Shown here one piece after another: positions 7,519 to 15,819 of a DNA stretch of 64,000 bases; position 1 is the stretch's first letter; each line of letters starts with the position of its first letter. Under the pieces are notes generated by a model. The model made no database searches and was not told the DNA's origin. It saw only the letters and a program-made list of their open reading frames with translations. Both the position numbers and the translations under genes were made by a program. Source of the stretch: GCA-2746795 sp963747345 (lineage in GTDB: Bacteria > Chloroflexota > Anaerolineae > Promineifilales > Promineifilaceae); NCBI GenBank assembly GCA_963747345.1, contig CAVVFA010000017.1, forward strand, positions 1-64,000, given 5' to 3'.

Positions 7519-8916
7519 CTATGCGTTTTCTTGCTCACGACGCAATACGAAAACCACACCACCCATCAACACGAGGACGGCAAATGCCATCACCACATAA
7601 ACTACTGGGTTAGCATCTGTGTCTGCGGAGAATGATTGGAGATTAACGGCCGTGGGAGTGAACCCCCATTGATAATCCTCAACTTCACCATTACGTGCAA
7701 TTCCAGTTAACAGTCCAGCTACTTCCGCTTCTGTTGCGGTTCCACCTTGGTTAAACGAGTCTAATGTTGGGCAATTAAAATCATCTAGTGGTATTGATAA
7801 CGTTGTAAACAAATCTGCATTAGGTTCGAAAACTCGGAATCGGGCATTCAGAACTGACGGGTAACCACTAGCATAGGCTCCCTCAGTTGGGGTGGTAATA
7901 GTACGAGTTCGAGTACCATTAGGCCCATATCCATTAAAAACAAGCTCCGAAACGCCACCAGTTGTGCCACCCACATCAAAAGTATTATTACCATTCCAAT
8001 CAATCCAACCAAGAACACAAGCATTACCGGATGGAATTGTTACCTTAATGTTGAGCGAACCACTACCATCACCCCAATGGTTATCTGGGCCAAAGGCAAC
8101 CCCGTCATCGAGGGTATCACCAGTTGCAGTGGTGGATGGTTGTCCGTCAGCATCTGCATTAACACCCGATCCGACACCGTTTCCTAAGTAAACGGTACCA
8201 AGAACATGTCTCGCACCATTAGTACCCTCAAGGGTGATGTTATTATATGCTGTTGGCAAATCTCCAAAGTCCCTTGTTAAATCGGAATTTACGAAATCAA
8301 GCGTGATGTCCATCGAGTCGACTGAGCTTCCGTTTATCAATAATTCAATCGCACCTACATCTGTAAAATCAGCGCCACCTCCAAAAGGTGTAAAACTCTC
8401 AAAGGGAAAGTAAAGCACACGTCCAGGACTGCTAATTGAACTAGGAATAATATAAGTGTAGGTTGAATATTGAGCTGAGCTTGTATAAACACGCATGTCT
8501 AATGTAGCAAATTGATCGACAGATCGTACATAAAGAGTCAAGCCATCATCAGGAGCTAAACTTAATGGAGCCAACCCACGATCATTTAACGTACAAACGT
8601 TATCATCGCCATCCCACTGGATAAGAGCGTTTCCCCTAGTAGAAGCACCAACACTGAATGTAAAACTTCCTGCATATGTGTCATTGGTGTCAGCAACAAC
8701 TGTGCCTCCGCCAGATGTGCGCTCCACAAAAATATTTCGTTCTCCACCATTTATATCTGAACCAGGGCTGTCCCCTGTGCTACATGGTGTAGCTAAATCT
8801 GATGTCTGGGTAGTATCATTAAAAGAATCGATGATAGTAATCGCATACACAACGGCCGTTCCCATTACCAATGCCATTATTACTACTAATAACACTACAA
8901 ATTTTTGTTTTTTCAT
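7519..8916 (-). CDS. secreted, C-terminally anchored GEVED-domain surface protein
   Basis: 465 residues with an N-terminal signal peptide (KKQKFVVLLVVIMALVMG...VYA). The mature part is Ser/Thr/Gly/Asp-rich. About residues 55-215 form a possible carbohydrate-binding-like beta domain. DFGDLPTAYN begins a second module, and the GEVEDYQWG motif near residue 415 is the hallmark of the GEVED domain common in bacterial surface proteins. A TM helix (VVYVVMAFAVLVLMGGVVFVL) with RREQ tail closes the protein, giving a sorting-tail-like anchor. It stands alone with its own terminator. Its role is unknown; adhesion or cell-surface structure is likely. Confidence 0.8.
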   Translation of the reverse strand: MKKQKFVVLLVVIMALVMGTAVVYAITIIDSFNDTTQTSDLATPCSTGDSPGSDINGGERNIFVERTSGGGTVVADTNDTYAGSFTFSVGASTRGNALIQWDGDDNVCTLNDRGLAPLSLAPDDGLTLYVRSVDQFATLDMRVYTSSAQYSTYTYIIPSSISSPGRVLYFPFESFTPFGGGADFTDVGAIELLINGSSVDSMDITLDFVNSDLTRDFGDLPTAYNNITLEGTNGARHVLGTVYLGNGVGSGVNADADGQPSTTATGDTLDDGVAFGPDNHWGDGSGSLNIKVTIPSGNACVLGWIDWNGNNTFDVGGTTGGVSELVFNGYGPNGTRTRTITTPTEGAYASGYPSVLNARFRVFEPNADLFTTLSIPLDDFNCPTLDSFNQGGTATEAEVAGLLTGIARNGEVEDYQWGFTPTAVNLQSFSADTDANPVVYVVMAFAVLVLMGGVVFVLRREQENA

Positions 8917-9065
8917 AACTTCCTATTCCTTTTTCAAACCTAAGTAATCCAAAATATGTCATTAAGTATACGTGAAAAAGGCGTGAAGTTTGGTTGTAAA
9001 CTGGTTGTAAAATAGCCCCTTACCCCAGTACTTAGCTCCTATTTTTGCATCTTTTCGCAAGAAAC

Positions 9066-9158
9066 ATGACAGTTTTCGCGGTTTTGGCTCTGGTTAGCGG
9101 GGTATCTTCATCGTCCGTCGTGAAGAAAAACAAGCGTAAACACAAACCATTGTTTTAA
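9066..9158 (+). CDS. possible small membrane-type peptide, 30 residues
   Basis: A short open frame with a hydrophobic N-terminal stretch (MTVFAVLALVSGVSSSS) and a strongly basic tail (KKNKRKHKPL). A good rho-independent terminator starts 10 bases after its stop codon and has no other plus-strand gene to serve. No convincing ribosome-binding site is visible, so the terminator could instead end a small RNA. I do not recognise a family. Confidence 0.3.
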   Translation: MTVFAVLALVSGVSSSSVVKKNKRKHKPLF

Positions 9159-9167
9159 ATTTTCAAA

Positions 9168-9200
9168 GGGTGAACCATAACGGTTCACCCTTTTTGTTTT
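9168..9200 (+). terminator. rho-independent terminator
   Basis: GGGTGAACC and GGTTCACCC form a nine-base stem with a five-base loop, followed by TTTTTGTTTT on the plus strand. The only candidate transcript upstream is the small frame at 9066-9158. Confidence 0.85.
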
Positions 9201-9211
9201 CCACTGCACCA

Positions 9212-9244
9212 AGACCTCAGAGGTTTAGCAAACCTCTGAGGTCT
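9212..9244. repeat. perfect 15-bp inverted repeat (dispersed hairpin)
   Basis: AGACCTCAGAGGTTT and its exact complement are separated by three bases. It sits between the terminator at 9168 and the first copy of the 91-bp direct repeat. No T-run follows, so it looks like a dispersed repeat rather than a terminator. Confidence 0.75.
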
Positions 9245-9249
9245 GAACG

Positions 9250-9340
9250 CTAAATCACGGGCCGCTGCCGTCTAAACAACAAGTTCGGGGCGATGATGCC
9301 AAAGGAAAGTCCCACTAAAATCAGCGCTGTACGAATGGCG
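9250..9340. repeat. 91-bp direct repeat, copy 1 (ThrE C-terminal domain gene end)
   Basis: Identical except for one base to 10078-10168. It carries the stop codon and the last 29 codons of the ThrE-2 gene, detached from the gene body. With the intact copy it brackets the toxin-antitoxin pair. Confidence 0.95.
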
Positions 9341-9407
9341 GACTCTGTTCAATACACCTTCTTATTTTTTTCACGTAGCCGATTAAAGCGCCAACATCCC
9401 TAATCTC

Positions 9408-9472
9408 TTAACACCATCAAAACAAGAATACTGTATAATATTGCCAATCATTCAAGTCAATCAGTAAAGGAG
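9408..9472 (+). promoter_or_regulatory. candidate promoter and ribosome-binding site of the toxin-antitoxin operon
   Basis: A perfect TATAAT lies at 9434-9439 with TTAACA at 9408-9413. The 20-bp spacing is long, so the -35 assignment is weak. The ribosome-binding site AAAGGAG is at 9466-9472, seven bases before the antitoxin ATG. Confidence 0.5.
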
Positions 9473-9479
9473 ACATAGT

Positions 9480-9716
9480 ATGACCGTGATAGACAAAATT
9501 CAGCAACGTGTACTTGTTCTACCTGAAACACGTCAAGCACAAGTTCTAGATTTCATTGAATTTTTATTATCCAAAAGTCAACCTGATCTACAAGATGATA
9601 ATCAAGATTTTGATAACCTAGAATGGTCTAATTTATCTTTGACGATGGCTATGCGCGGCATGGAAGAGGAAGAAGAACCAACATACTCCGTAACAGATTT
9701 AAAGGAAACATTCTGA
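9480..9716 (+). CDS. antitoxin of a type II TA module (DUF2281-like)
   Basis: 78 residues. The N-terminal half (TVIDKIQQRVLVLPETRQAQVLDFIEFLLSK) is a helical pattern found in DUF2281/VapB-type antitoxins, and the acidic C-terminus (EEEEEPTYSVTDLKETF) is a plausible disordered toxin-binding tail. Its stop overlaps the toxin start (TGATG). Together with the toxin it forms a compact cassette between direct repeats of the ThrE gene end. AT content is higher than in neighbours and there is no AACGGCCGTT palindrome, consistent with recent arrival. Confidence 0.75.
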   Translation: MTVIDKIQQRVLVLPETRQAQVLDFIEFLLSKSQPDLQDDNQDFDNLEWSNLSLTMAMRGMEEEEEPTYSVTDLKETF

Positions 9717-10063
9717 TGGTACATGCTGGACAAATCATTTTATTTCGTTTTCCTCAAACCGATTTAAAATCAGGAAAGCCCCGTCCCGCATTAATTGTCG
9801 GGAAGTTGCCCGGTTCTTTTGAGGATTGGTTGATATGCATGATCTCATCACAAACGCACCATCATATCGAAGGATTTGATGAAATTATCACGATCAATGA
9901 TGCCGATTTCAACCAATCAGGACTAAAGAATGCAAGCCTTATTCGTGTCGGTCGCCTTGCCGTTGTCGATGTCAGTATGTTACTTGGTTCAATTGGCGAA
10001 GTAGCCCCTGACAGATTGGCACGAGTCAAAACAAATTTAGTAGACTGGCTAAATCATTTATGA
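9716..10063 (+). CDS. MazF/PemK family toxin (endoribonuclease)
   Basis: 115 residues. The start (VHAGQIILFRFPQTDLKSGKPRPALIVGK) is the classic MazF/PemK beta-barrel opening, with the substrate-loop region GKxRPALIV. Later come SLIRVGRLAVVD and the helix DRLARVKTNLVDWL. MazF toxins cleave single-stranded mRNA at short motifs, and the upstream antitoxin would neutralise it. Translation is coupled to the antitoxin through the ATGA overlap. Confidence 0.85.
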   Translation: MVHAGQIILFRFPQTDLKSGKPRPALIVGKLPGSFEDWLICMISSQTHHHIEGFDEIITINDADFNQSGLKNASLIRVGRLAVVDVSMLLGSIGEVAPDRLARVKTNLVDWLNHL

Positions 10064-10077
10064 GAGAAATATCTTTC

Positions 10078-10168
10078 CTAAATCACCGGCCGCTGCCGTC
10101 TAAACAACAAGTTCGGGGCGATGATGCCAAAGGAAAGTCCCACTAAAATCAGCGCTGTACGAATGGCG
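10078..10168. repeat. 91-bp direct repeat, copy 2 (intact gene end)
   Basis: This is the in-place copy of the repeat described at 9250-9340. Its left edge coincides exactly with the stop codon (CTA on the plus strand). After its right edge the intact gene continues, while copy 1 ends in unrelated sequence. Confidence 0.95.
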
Positions 10169-10566
10169 TAAACGGCCGTTTCCAACAAAACTTCCACGCC
10201 AGCCACACTTGTCAAATCCGTTAGTCCCGTGATTTCAAAAATGCCCAACACCGTGCGGTAAGCAAACGCGCCAGGCACCATCGGGATCACCCCAGGCACT
10301 ACAAAAATGAGCCGGGGAATGCGGTAACGGCGGGCGAAAAATTCACCCAAAAAACCAACGGCCGTTGCCGCCAGAATCGTTGCCGCCTCAATGGGCATAC
10401 CAAACACCACAATCAAGCCCGCACGCAAGCCATGTCCCACGGCGCCCGTCAAAGCACAAGCTGGCAGCGTATAGCGCGGCACATTAAACAAAATCGCAAA
10501 CCCCACCGCCGCAATTGCCGACCAGAAGGCATCGCGAAGAACAAGTATCAAGATATCGCCGTTCAT
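10078..10566 (-). CDS. threonine/serine exporter, C-terminal-domain protein (ThrE_2/DUF3815)
   Basis: About 162 residues, all membrane helices: ILVLRDAFWSAIAAVGFAILFNVP, then TLPACALTGAVGHGLRAGL, FFARRYRIPRLIFVVPGVIPMVPGAFAYRTV and a last helix. The PGVIPMVPGAFAY motif is characteristic of the C-terminal half of ThrE-type exporters (DUF3815). The likely start is the ATG at 10566, overlapping the stop of the upstream ThrE gene (ATGA), so the two halves are made as coupled subunits. The last 91 bases are duplicated at 9250-9340 (1 mismatch). Confidence 0.85.
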   Translation of the reverse strand: MNGDILILVLRDAFWSAIAAVGFAILFNVPRYTLPACALTGAVGHGLRAGLIVVFGMPIEAATILAATAVGFLGEFFARRYRIPRLIFVVPGVIPMVPGAFAYRTVLGIFEITGLTDLTSVAGVEVLLETAVYAIRTALILVGLSFGIIAPNLLFRRQRPVI

Positions 10567-11369
10567 ATGCCCACCCCCGTCAGCGAAATCGCAATGATCA
10601 AGCCCAAGGCAATACACATGGAAATAATGAGACCCAATACGCCGCGCGTGATGCCATTGCTCATGTAACCACGCAAAAAATCATGAGTGGAGTTAATGAG
10701 CGGCACCCCTGGCACAAGCAGCAGCACAGAAGCCGTCATCGCCGCTTCCGGTGCCTTCCCAAAATTGGTCAAGCCCGACAAGCTCGCAATCAATCCAGCA
10801 ACAACCGCGCAGACGGTGGTGATGATAAACGGATTGAACTGCTGTTTATGCATCTCCTGGCGGACAAACATGGAAACGCTGGCCGCCAGAATGGTAATTA
10901 GCAGGACGGGCCAGTCGCCGCCAAACAGTTGGCTAAACGCCCCACATGCCAGCCCCACCATGCCCACAATCACCCACCGGTTATAGTTGCCCGGTGCGAC
11001 GCTGATTTGTTCTAGTTGTTTGCGGGCTTCAAAGCGGTCTACCTCGCCTCGCTCAATCTCACGGCTGAGGGCATTGATGGATGTCATCCGATCCATGTTA
11101 ACGCCCAGATTCGTTACCCGCCGCGTCTTGGTGCGGAATTCGCCACCGCTGGAGGCTGTCACCGCGATTGATTCGGTGCGGACGATGATGTCGAGCCAAT
11201 CACAGCCCAGCCCGGTGCCAAAACGATGCACGCTCTCTTCCACGCGGAAGCTGTTTGCGCCAAATTGCAGCAGCATCTGCCCCGACCATAAACAGAGGTC
11301 GATGATGTCGGTTAATTCTTCGTGGGATAACGGCCGTTTGCCGCCCCCTTGTGCAAGTTCTTCAGTCAT
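10563..11369 (-). CDS. threonine/serine exporter ThrE, N-terminal-domain protein (DUF1212)
   Basis: 268 residues. The N-terminal half is soluble-like with the family pattern LWSGQMLLQFGANSFRVEESVHRFGTGLGCD (helix with G-xx-SxRVE) and a segment SGGEFRTKTRRV. The C-terminal half has five membrane helices, including the PGVPLINSTHDFLRG motif. The gene precedes and overlaps the ThrE_2 subunit gene, giving a complete split exporter for small amino acids such as threonine and serine. No linked amino-acid biosynthesis gene is seen. Confidence 0.88.
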   Translation of the reverse strand: MTEELAQGGGKRPLSHEELTDIIDLCLWSGQMLLQFGANSFRVEESVHRFGTGLGCDWLDIIVRTESIAVTASSGGEFRTKTRRVTNLGVNMDRMTSINALSREIERGEVDRFEARKQLEQISVAPGNYNRWVIVGMVGLACGAFSQLFGGDWPVLLITILAASVSMFVRQEMHKQQFNPFIITTVCAVVAGLIASLSGLTNFGKAPEAAMTASVLLLVPGVPLINSTHDFLRGYMSNGITRGVLGLIISMCIALGLIIAISLTGVGI

Positions 11370-11950
11370 ATTCTTATCTACTTATATCGAATTGTTACCG
11401 CTAGTCAGAAACTGGCTGCTCAAAGCAGTTGAATTTCTGACGAGCCATCTAATTATTTGAAAACACAAAGCAACTAGAAAGTATATGAATAGGAACACCA
11501 CGATGCAATGTCTAAACCAACTGATGAAAGCATTGTGCTTTTGTGTAAACCCTCACAAAGTATTGATTGCCATTCGTTTTTTGCCACCTACTTATACTCA
11601 GCGAGGTCATAAAGTTACATTATAATTGGTGGCAAGTTGCATGTGGCATGTGGCATGTGGCATGTGACATGTGGCATGTGGCAAGTTACTCTGGAAAAAT
11701 CACCTGCAACCTGCAACCAGAAGGCACAATATCAAATTATGCCCGTTGGCAGTATAGATGTTCTGCCTTCATTATAGCAGTGCCAATTGAGTTTTTTCTC
11801 AGATAACTAATTTTTATACAGTTCCTTGTTGCCCTACGCCCCCTTAAGCGGTAGGATTATTCAGGATTTGGCAACAAACGCTGCGTTTTCTCTCTAGTAT
11901 ACGTATTGCAAAAACAACAAAGTCCGAATCTAGCATTTTGGGAGATTTAC
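11370..11950. other. intergenic region with hairpin and heptamer array
   Basis: No gene is supported. GTCAGAAA (11404-11411) and TTTCTGAC (11434-11441) bracket a hairpin with an inner CTGCT/AGCAG pairing. At 11629-11687 there is a degenerate tandem array of the 7-mer GGCATGT flanked by GGCAAGTT on both sides. The last 60 bases carry the leader and GGGAGA ribosome-binding site of the TVP38 gene. Confidence 0.7.
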
Positions 11951-12799
11951 ATGGCGGTAACAACGAATTCAGAAATTAAAGAGCATTTAACGGAAAGGGA
12001 TAACGGCCGTTATCCCGATAACTCTCACATTCCAGAAATAACTATGCCCATCAGACCCGAAGGAAAACCAGCCTTTCGCCCGGTAAAATGGGGGCTAATC
12101 TTTGCCGTCACCATTGTGGCGATTTTTTTGCTATGGCAAGTCCGTGAAGGCGTTTGGGATTTAATTTCATTGGTCGGAGATCAGGAAGGCGTGAGTGCCT
12201 ACCTTCAAAGTTATGGGGCTTGGGGGCCAGTGGCCTTAGCCGCCGCCCAATTGCTGCAAGTACTCGTCGCCGTCATTCCCGGCCATGTTTTTCTGATAGC
12301 AGCGGGCTATGTGTATGGTTTTTGGCTTGGCCTCCTCCTCAATATGATTTGCATCGTAGGTGCCAGCCAGCTTGGCTTCGCCTTAGCTCGGTGGACAGGT
12401 CGTCCCGTCGTGGATCGGTTGGTTGACAAAAAAACATTGGACAAATGGTACAGCATCGGCGAAAAACAAGGCTTTACATTCTTCACCATCGCCTTCGTTC
12501 TGCCCATGTTCCCCACCGATATGATGAACTTTGTGGCCGGCCTAACTGGCATTAAAGGCACCCAATTTCTAGCCGCTAATATTCTAGGACGACTCCCCGG
12601 TGCCATCATGCTCACGATGATTGGGGCGTACGGCATCCGCTTTGCGAACTGGCAGTGGGGCGTGATTGCCGCCATTATCGTGCTGGTGTTTGTGATCGGG
12701 CGAACGGTGGTCTATCGCATTGAGAAGGGTCACGAACAGTCTGTTGCCGCGCAAGCAACCTTAACAGGCACAGCAGCAGAAGAGGTAGTAGGGGAATAG
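11951..12799 (+). CDS. TVP38/TMEM64 family (DedA-like) membrane protein
   Basis: 282 residues. After about 45 hydrophilic residues there are five to six TM helices. The core has GAWGPVALAAAQLLQVLVAVIPGHVFLIAAGYVYGFWLG, a re-entrant loop typical of the SNARE-associated/VTT domain, followed by GASQLGFALARWTGRPVV and FVLPMFPTDMMNFVAGLTGI with the conserved PxxPxD-type loop. VTT-domain proteins are linked to lipid scrambling or transport. I prefer the ATG at 11951 with its GGGAGA site. AACGGCCGTT occurs in the N-terminal tail (12002-12011, encoding NGR) and just after the stop (12802-12811). Confidence 0.88.
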   Translation: MAVTTNSEIKEHLTERDNGRYPDNSHIPEITMPIRPEGKPAFRPVKWGLIFAVTIVAIFLLWQVREGVWDLISLVGDQEGVSAYLQSYGAWGPVALAAAQLLQVLVAVIPGHVFLIAAGYVYGFWLGLLLNMICIVGASQLGFALARWTGRPVVDRLVDKKTLDKWYSIGEKQGFTFFTIAFVLPMFPTDMMNFVAGLTGIKGTQFLAANILGRLPGAIMLTMIGAYGIRFANWQWGVIAAIIVLVFVIGRTVVYRIEKGHEQSVAAQATLTGTAAEEVVGE

Positions 12800-12923
12800 A
12801 AAACGGCCGTTATTCCCCCCTATCCCCCATCAAGCATGGTTCATTTGAAGTAAACCGCCCTCTGCAATTTGTAAACGCGGCAAGGATGCCGCGGCTACAC
12901 CCAAAGATGCGTTCAAACCCTAA

Positions 12924-13718
12924 TTACTTCCACTGCGTCAGAATCGTTTCCCGTTGGAATAGCTTCACACTCATCGTCACCAGCACAACATCCAACGCCA
13001 AAACCGCCACGCCAAGCAGCAAAATCATTCTGGTATCCACCAAAATCAAGCCCATAGACTGCCCAATCAACAGCAACATGACCGGCAAAATCACAAGAGC
13101 CGACAACTGCTCTGCGGCGCGGGGATCCGTCACACGAGAGGAAACCAAAACGGCCGCACTCACCGCCATCAAACTCATCAAAGGGGCCACCAGAAAAATC
13201 GCCACCAACCACATCGGCCCCATTGCCAGGGCAAACACCGCCTCACTCACCATAAACCACATAAAAACTGCATAGATCGCAAAAGCAGCCCACGTCGCCA
13301 GAACGGCAGGCACACAAGCAGCAACCATCTTGCCCATCAGCAATTCAGTCGTCGTGATAGGCGTTGCCAGCAAAGGCTCCAGGCTGCGAGACGTCTTTTC
13401 GCCAACAATGCTATACGAAGCAATGGTCACTGGCACAATCACCGGCAGCATCATAAACAAGAGTGTGTATAAATTGAGCATATACACTTCCGTGCAGTCC
13501 ATCTCGTCCAAGCCTTGACACAGTTCACCGACAAACGCTTCCATCTCCCCACTATTTGTGACGGTACTCATTTCAGCCTCAAAACTCCCCATCGCCACTA
13601 ACGTAATAATGGGCAACGCTAAAAAAAGAAGCGGCAAGAACAATACAGTAAATAATACAATTCGGTTCTTAAACACTTCAGCCCATTCTTTACTGACAAT
13701 TGTCTTTACTTTGTTCAT
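12924..13718 (-). CDS. ABC-2 type transporter permease
   Basis: 264 residues: VSKEWAEVFKNRIVLFTVLFLPLLFLALPIITL (cytoplasmic N-terminus plus TM1), an extracytoplasmic loop with two cysteines (CQGLDEMDC), then five TM helices. The pattern ASYSIVGEKTSRSLEPLLATPITTTELLMGK is the signature of ABC-2/NatB-like exporters. It overlaps the ATPase gene by four bases (ATGA) and forms a two-gene export operon with it. The substrate is not evident; Na+ (NatAB-like) or a drug are possibilities. Confidence 0.88.
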   Translation of the reverse strand: MNKVKTIVSKEWAEVFKNRIVLFTVLFLPLLFLALPIITLVAMGSFEAEMSTVTNSGEMEAFVGELCQGLDEMDCTEVYMLNLYTLLFMMLPVIVPVTIASYSIVGEKTSRSLEPLLATPITTTELLMGKMVAACVPAVLATWAAFAIYAVFMWFMVSEAVFALAMGPMWLVAIFLVAPLMSLMAVSAAVLVSSRVTDPRAAEQLSALVILPVMLLLIGQSMGLILVDTRMILLLGVAVLALDVVLVTMSVKLFQRETILTQWK

Positions 13719-14629
13719 GACGCATCCTCATTTACCAATTGTAAATAAATATCTTCCAGCGAATGGCGCAACTCACCCACAAATTGGATGTTGGCATTCG
13801 CCGCCACCAGCGTGCGAATCAATTCTGGATTTTTCTCTTCGGGATTTTCCAGCGCCAGGAGCAATTTGTTTTCAATGGCTTCCGCATGATTGATGAATGG
13901 CAAGTCGGAAACCATCGTCAGATAGGGTTCAGCTTGTTCTGCCAGATGGAAGACCACTTGCCGCCCATACATCTGTTTACGCAAATTGCGTGTGGTATCA
14001 ACAACACGCAATTTTGATTTGAAGACAGCAATACGGTTACAAAGCCGGTCGGCTTCATCCAGGTTATGGGTGCAAATGAAGATGGTGCGCCCCTGTCCGC
14101 TCAATTCTTCGATGAAATCGCGCACCAACTTGGCCGCTTCCGGGTCTAAACCAGAGGTTGGCTCATCCAGGAAGATGATTTGTGGTTCGTGCAGCAAGGC
14201 GCGGGCGATGGCAAGTTTTTGCTTCATGCCTTTGCTAAACGTGCCAGCCGCATCATGACGGCGATCCCATAAACCCAACATACGTAAATACTTTTCAACC
14301 TGCCCGTTTACATCTTTCACTTCATAGAGGTTGGCGAAGATCGTCATGTTGTGCCACGCAGAGAGCCTGTCGTAAAGCCCCGGTGTCTCGGTGAGGATGC
14401 CGACGTTGCGGCGTATGTTTTGATCATCTTTGATGATGTCGTAGCCCATGACGGTGGCTGTGCCAGCAGTGGGCGCAATAAGACTGGTAAGCATACGCAC
14501 GGTGGTGGTTTTGCCCGCCCCATTTGGCCCCAGGAAACCAAAGACTTCCCCTTCGCCAATTTCCAGCGTGAGGCGGTCTACGGCCAGATTTTCACCAAAT
14601 TTTTTGGTTAGGTTATCTGTTTTGATCAT
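13715..14629 (-). CDS. ABC transporter ATP-binding protein (NatA/CcmA type)
   Basis: 304 residues with Walker A GPNGAGKTTT, Q-loop region TETPGLYDRLSAWHN, signature FSKGMKQKLAIARALLHEP, Walker B IIFLDEPTSGLDPEA, the D-loop and H-loop (CTHNLDEAD). The C-terminal 90 residues are the usual regulatory extension of ABC-2 ATPases. It pairs with the permease that overlaps its end. Confidence 0.93.
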   Translation of the reverse strand: MIKTDNLTKKFGENLAVDRLTLEIGEGEVFGFLGPNGAGKTTTVRMLTSLIAPTAGTATVMGYDIIKDDQNIRRNVGILTETPGLYDRLSAWHNMTIFANLYEVKDVNGQVEKYLRMLGLWDRRHDAAGTFSKGMKQKLAIARALLHEPQIIFLDEPTSGLDPEAAKLVRDFIEELSGQGRTIFICTHNLDEADRLCNRIAVFKSKLRVVDTTRNLRKQMYGRQVVFHLAEQAEPYLTMVSDLPFINHAEAIENKLLLALENPEEKNPELIRTLVAANANIQFVGELRHSLEDIYLQLVNEDAS

Positions 14630-14677
14630 GGTTGATTCAATTAAGCTCCCTTATTATGAATACTTATAACCGTACAG

Positions 14678-14744
14678 ACCCTAAGGGTTTGACCTCGAGT
14701 GATTCAATGCTGCGTTATATAAAACCCTTAGGGGCTCTCGAGTG
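14678..14744. repeat. inverted repeat with ACCCTAAGGGTTT arms and a repeated CTCGAGTG tail
   Basis: ACCCTAAGGGTTT (14678-14690) and AAACCCTTAGGGG (14722-14734) face each other, and each is followed within a few bases by CTCGAGTG. The result is an inverted repeat plus a direct repeat in 70 bases. It sits upstream of the ATPase gene and downstream of the YhfC gene and looks like a dispersed repeat. Confidence 0.6.
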
Positions 14745-14764
14745 AAAAATCAACACCTGTATAG

Positions 14765-15625
14765 TTATGAATACTTACTACGATCCAGCGATTCAGAAGT
14801 TGCTTCAATGTTTGCGGGGGTGACAGGGGCAGGTGGTGGCAATGGCGCTAGTTCTGGCTCGATGGGTTCGGGCGTGCGCAGCCAGAAGACGATTCCGATG
14901 CTAACCAGCGCGTAAAAAGCCACAATTGCTTCTGTGAGGTAGGCATTTGCCCAATAAATTTGCACAAAAACGGCCGTTGCGTCCACCAGCGCGTGCCAAC
15001 CAATTGCCAACCACAACCACCACAGTTTTCCTCGGGTAAATACCTGCATCACCATCAAGGAAAGCGATAAGTGCAAACACATAGCAAACACACGTTCCAA
15101 AGAACCCAGCATGGCATCATACCAGGGCATTGTGACCATCGCTTGAATTTGCTGATCCAACAAGGATTGCTGCTCCACGGGTATTAGTTCACGCCATAAT
15201 CCCTGGCTCATAGCGGTTAAGGCGATGGCGTTAATCAGCACGATAACGCCTAAAATCATAGACTCTACGCCGCCCCAGCCAGACCCGATCATCAGCCCTC
15301 GCCCCCAAGTGCGCGCATCTTTTGCCCAGAACCGATAGATGAGGTAGCGCGTTACTTCTTCAAACACACCCGCCGACAAGCCTAAAAACAAGGATACCAC
15401 CAGCAAGTTAAAAACGACGCTGGTATCCGTCGGCAAAAGTTTTAATTGATTGGTGATCAACCAGTTGAAGGGAATGTGGAAGATTTGGGACAAGACAAAA
15501 CCAGCCATCCCCATGAAAAACAGACCCCAACGCGCCTGACGCTGACGATGAATAAACCAGCCCAATACAATGGGCATGACGATCATGAGTAAACCGCTTA
15601 AGATAAAAGGCCAGAAATCTATCAT
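14765..15625 (-). CDS. YhfC family intramembrane protease-like membrane protein
   Basis: 286 residues with about seven TM helices. The motif GLSAGVFEEVTRYLIYRF carries the EExxR signature of YhfC, a family grouped with the glutamic-type CPBP/PrsW intramembrane proteases. Later helices include GSGWGGVESMILG, with a conserved Glu, and WLAIGWHALVDATAVF, with a conserved His/Asp, likely active-site residues. The C-terminal 30 residues are Pro/Glu-rich and cytoplasmic. It may cleave a membrane regulator, but no substrate is evident. Confidence 0.8.
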   Translation of the reverse strand: MIDFWPFILSGLLMIVMPIVLGWFIHRQRQARWGLFFMGMAGFVLSQIFHIPFNWLITNQLKLLPTDTSVVFNLLVVSLFLGLSAGVFEEVTRYLIYRFWAKDARTWGRGLMIGSGWGGVESMILGVIVLINAIALTAMSQGLWRELIPVEQQSLLDQQIQAMVTMPWYDAMLGSLERVFAMCLHLSLSLMVMQVFTRGKLWWLWLAIGWHALVDATAVFVQIYWANAYLTEAIVAFYALVSIGIVFWLRTPEPIEPELAPLPPPAPVTPANIEATSESLDRSKYS

Positions 15626-15819
15626 ATAATGATTTTATCATGTATGGGTGGAAACGAAAGAGAAAACGGCCGTTTTCATCTATAAAAATTTCCCGTTAAT
15701 ACTCAGTGATTTTTTGAGCAAAAGAATCACTTTAGACTATAATCAATTTGGTTTCTTAGTTCAGCCAACCGCATCCACACCAGCGGTCAAACAACAAAGC
15801 AATAGCGGAGTAAGCATTC

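Noticed and set aside
10515..11460. Plus-strand frames opposite the ThrE genes
   Set aside because: They mirror the two membrane-protein genes and show no recognisable domain.
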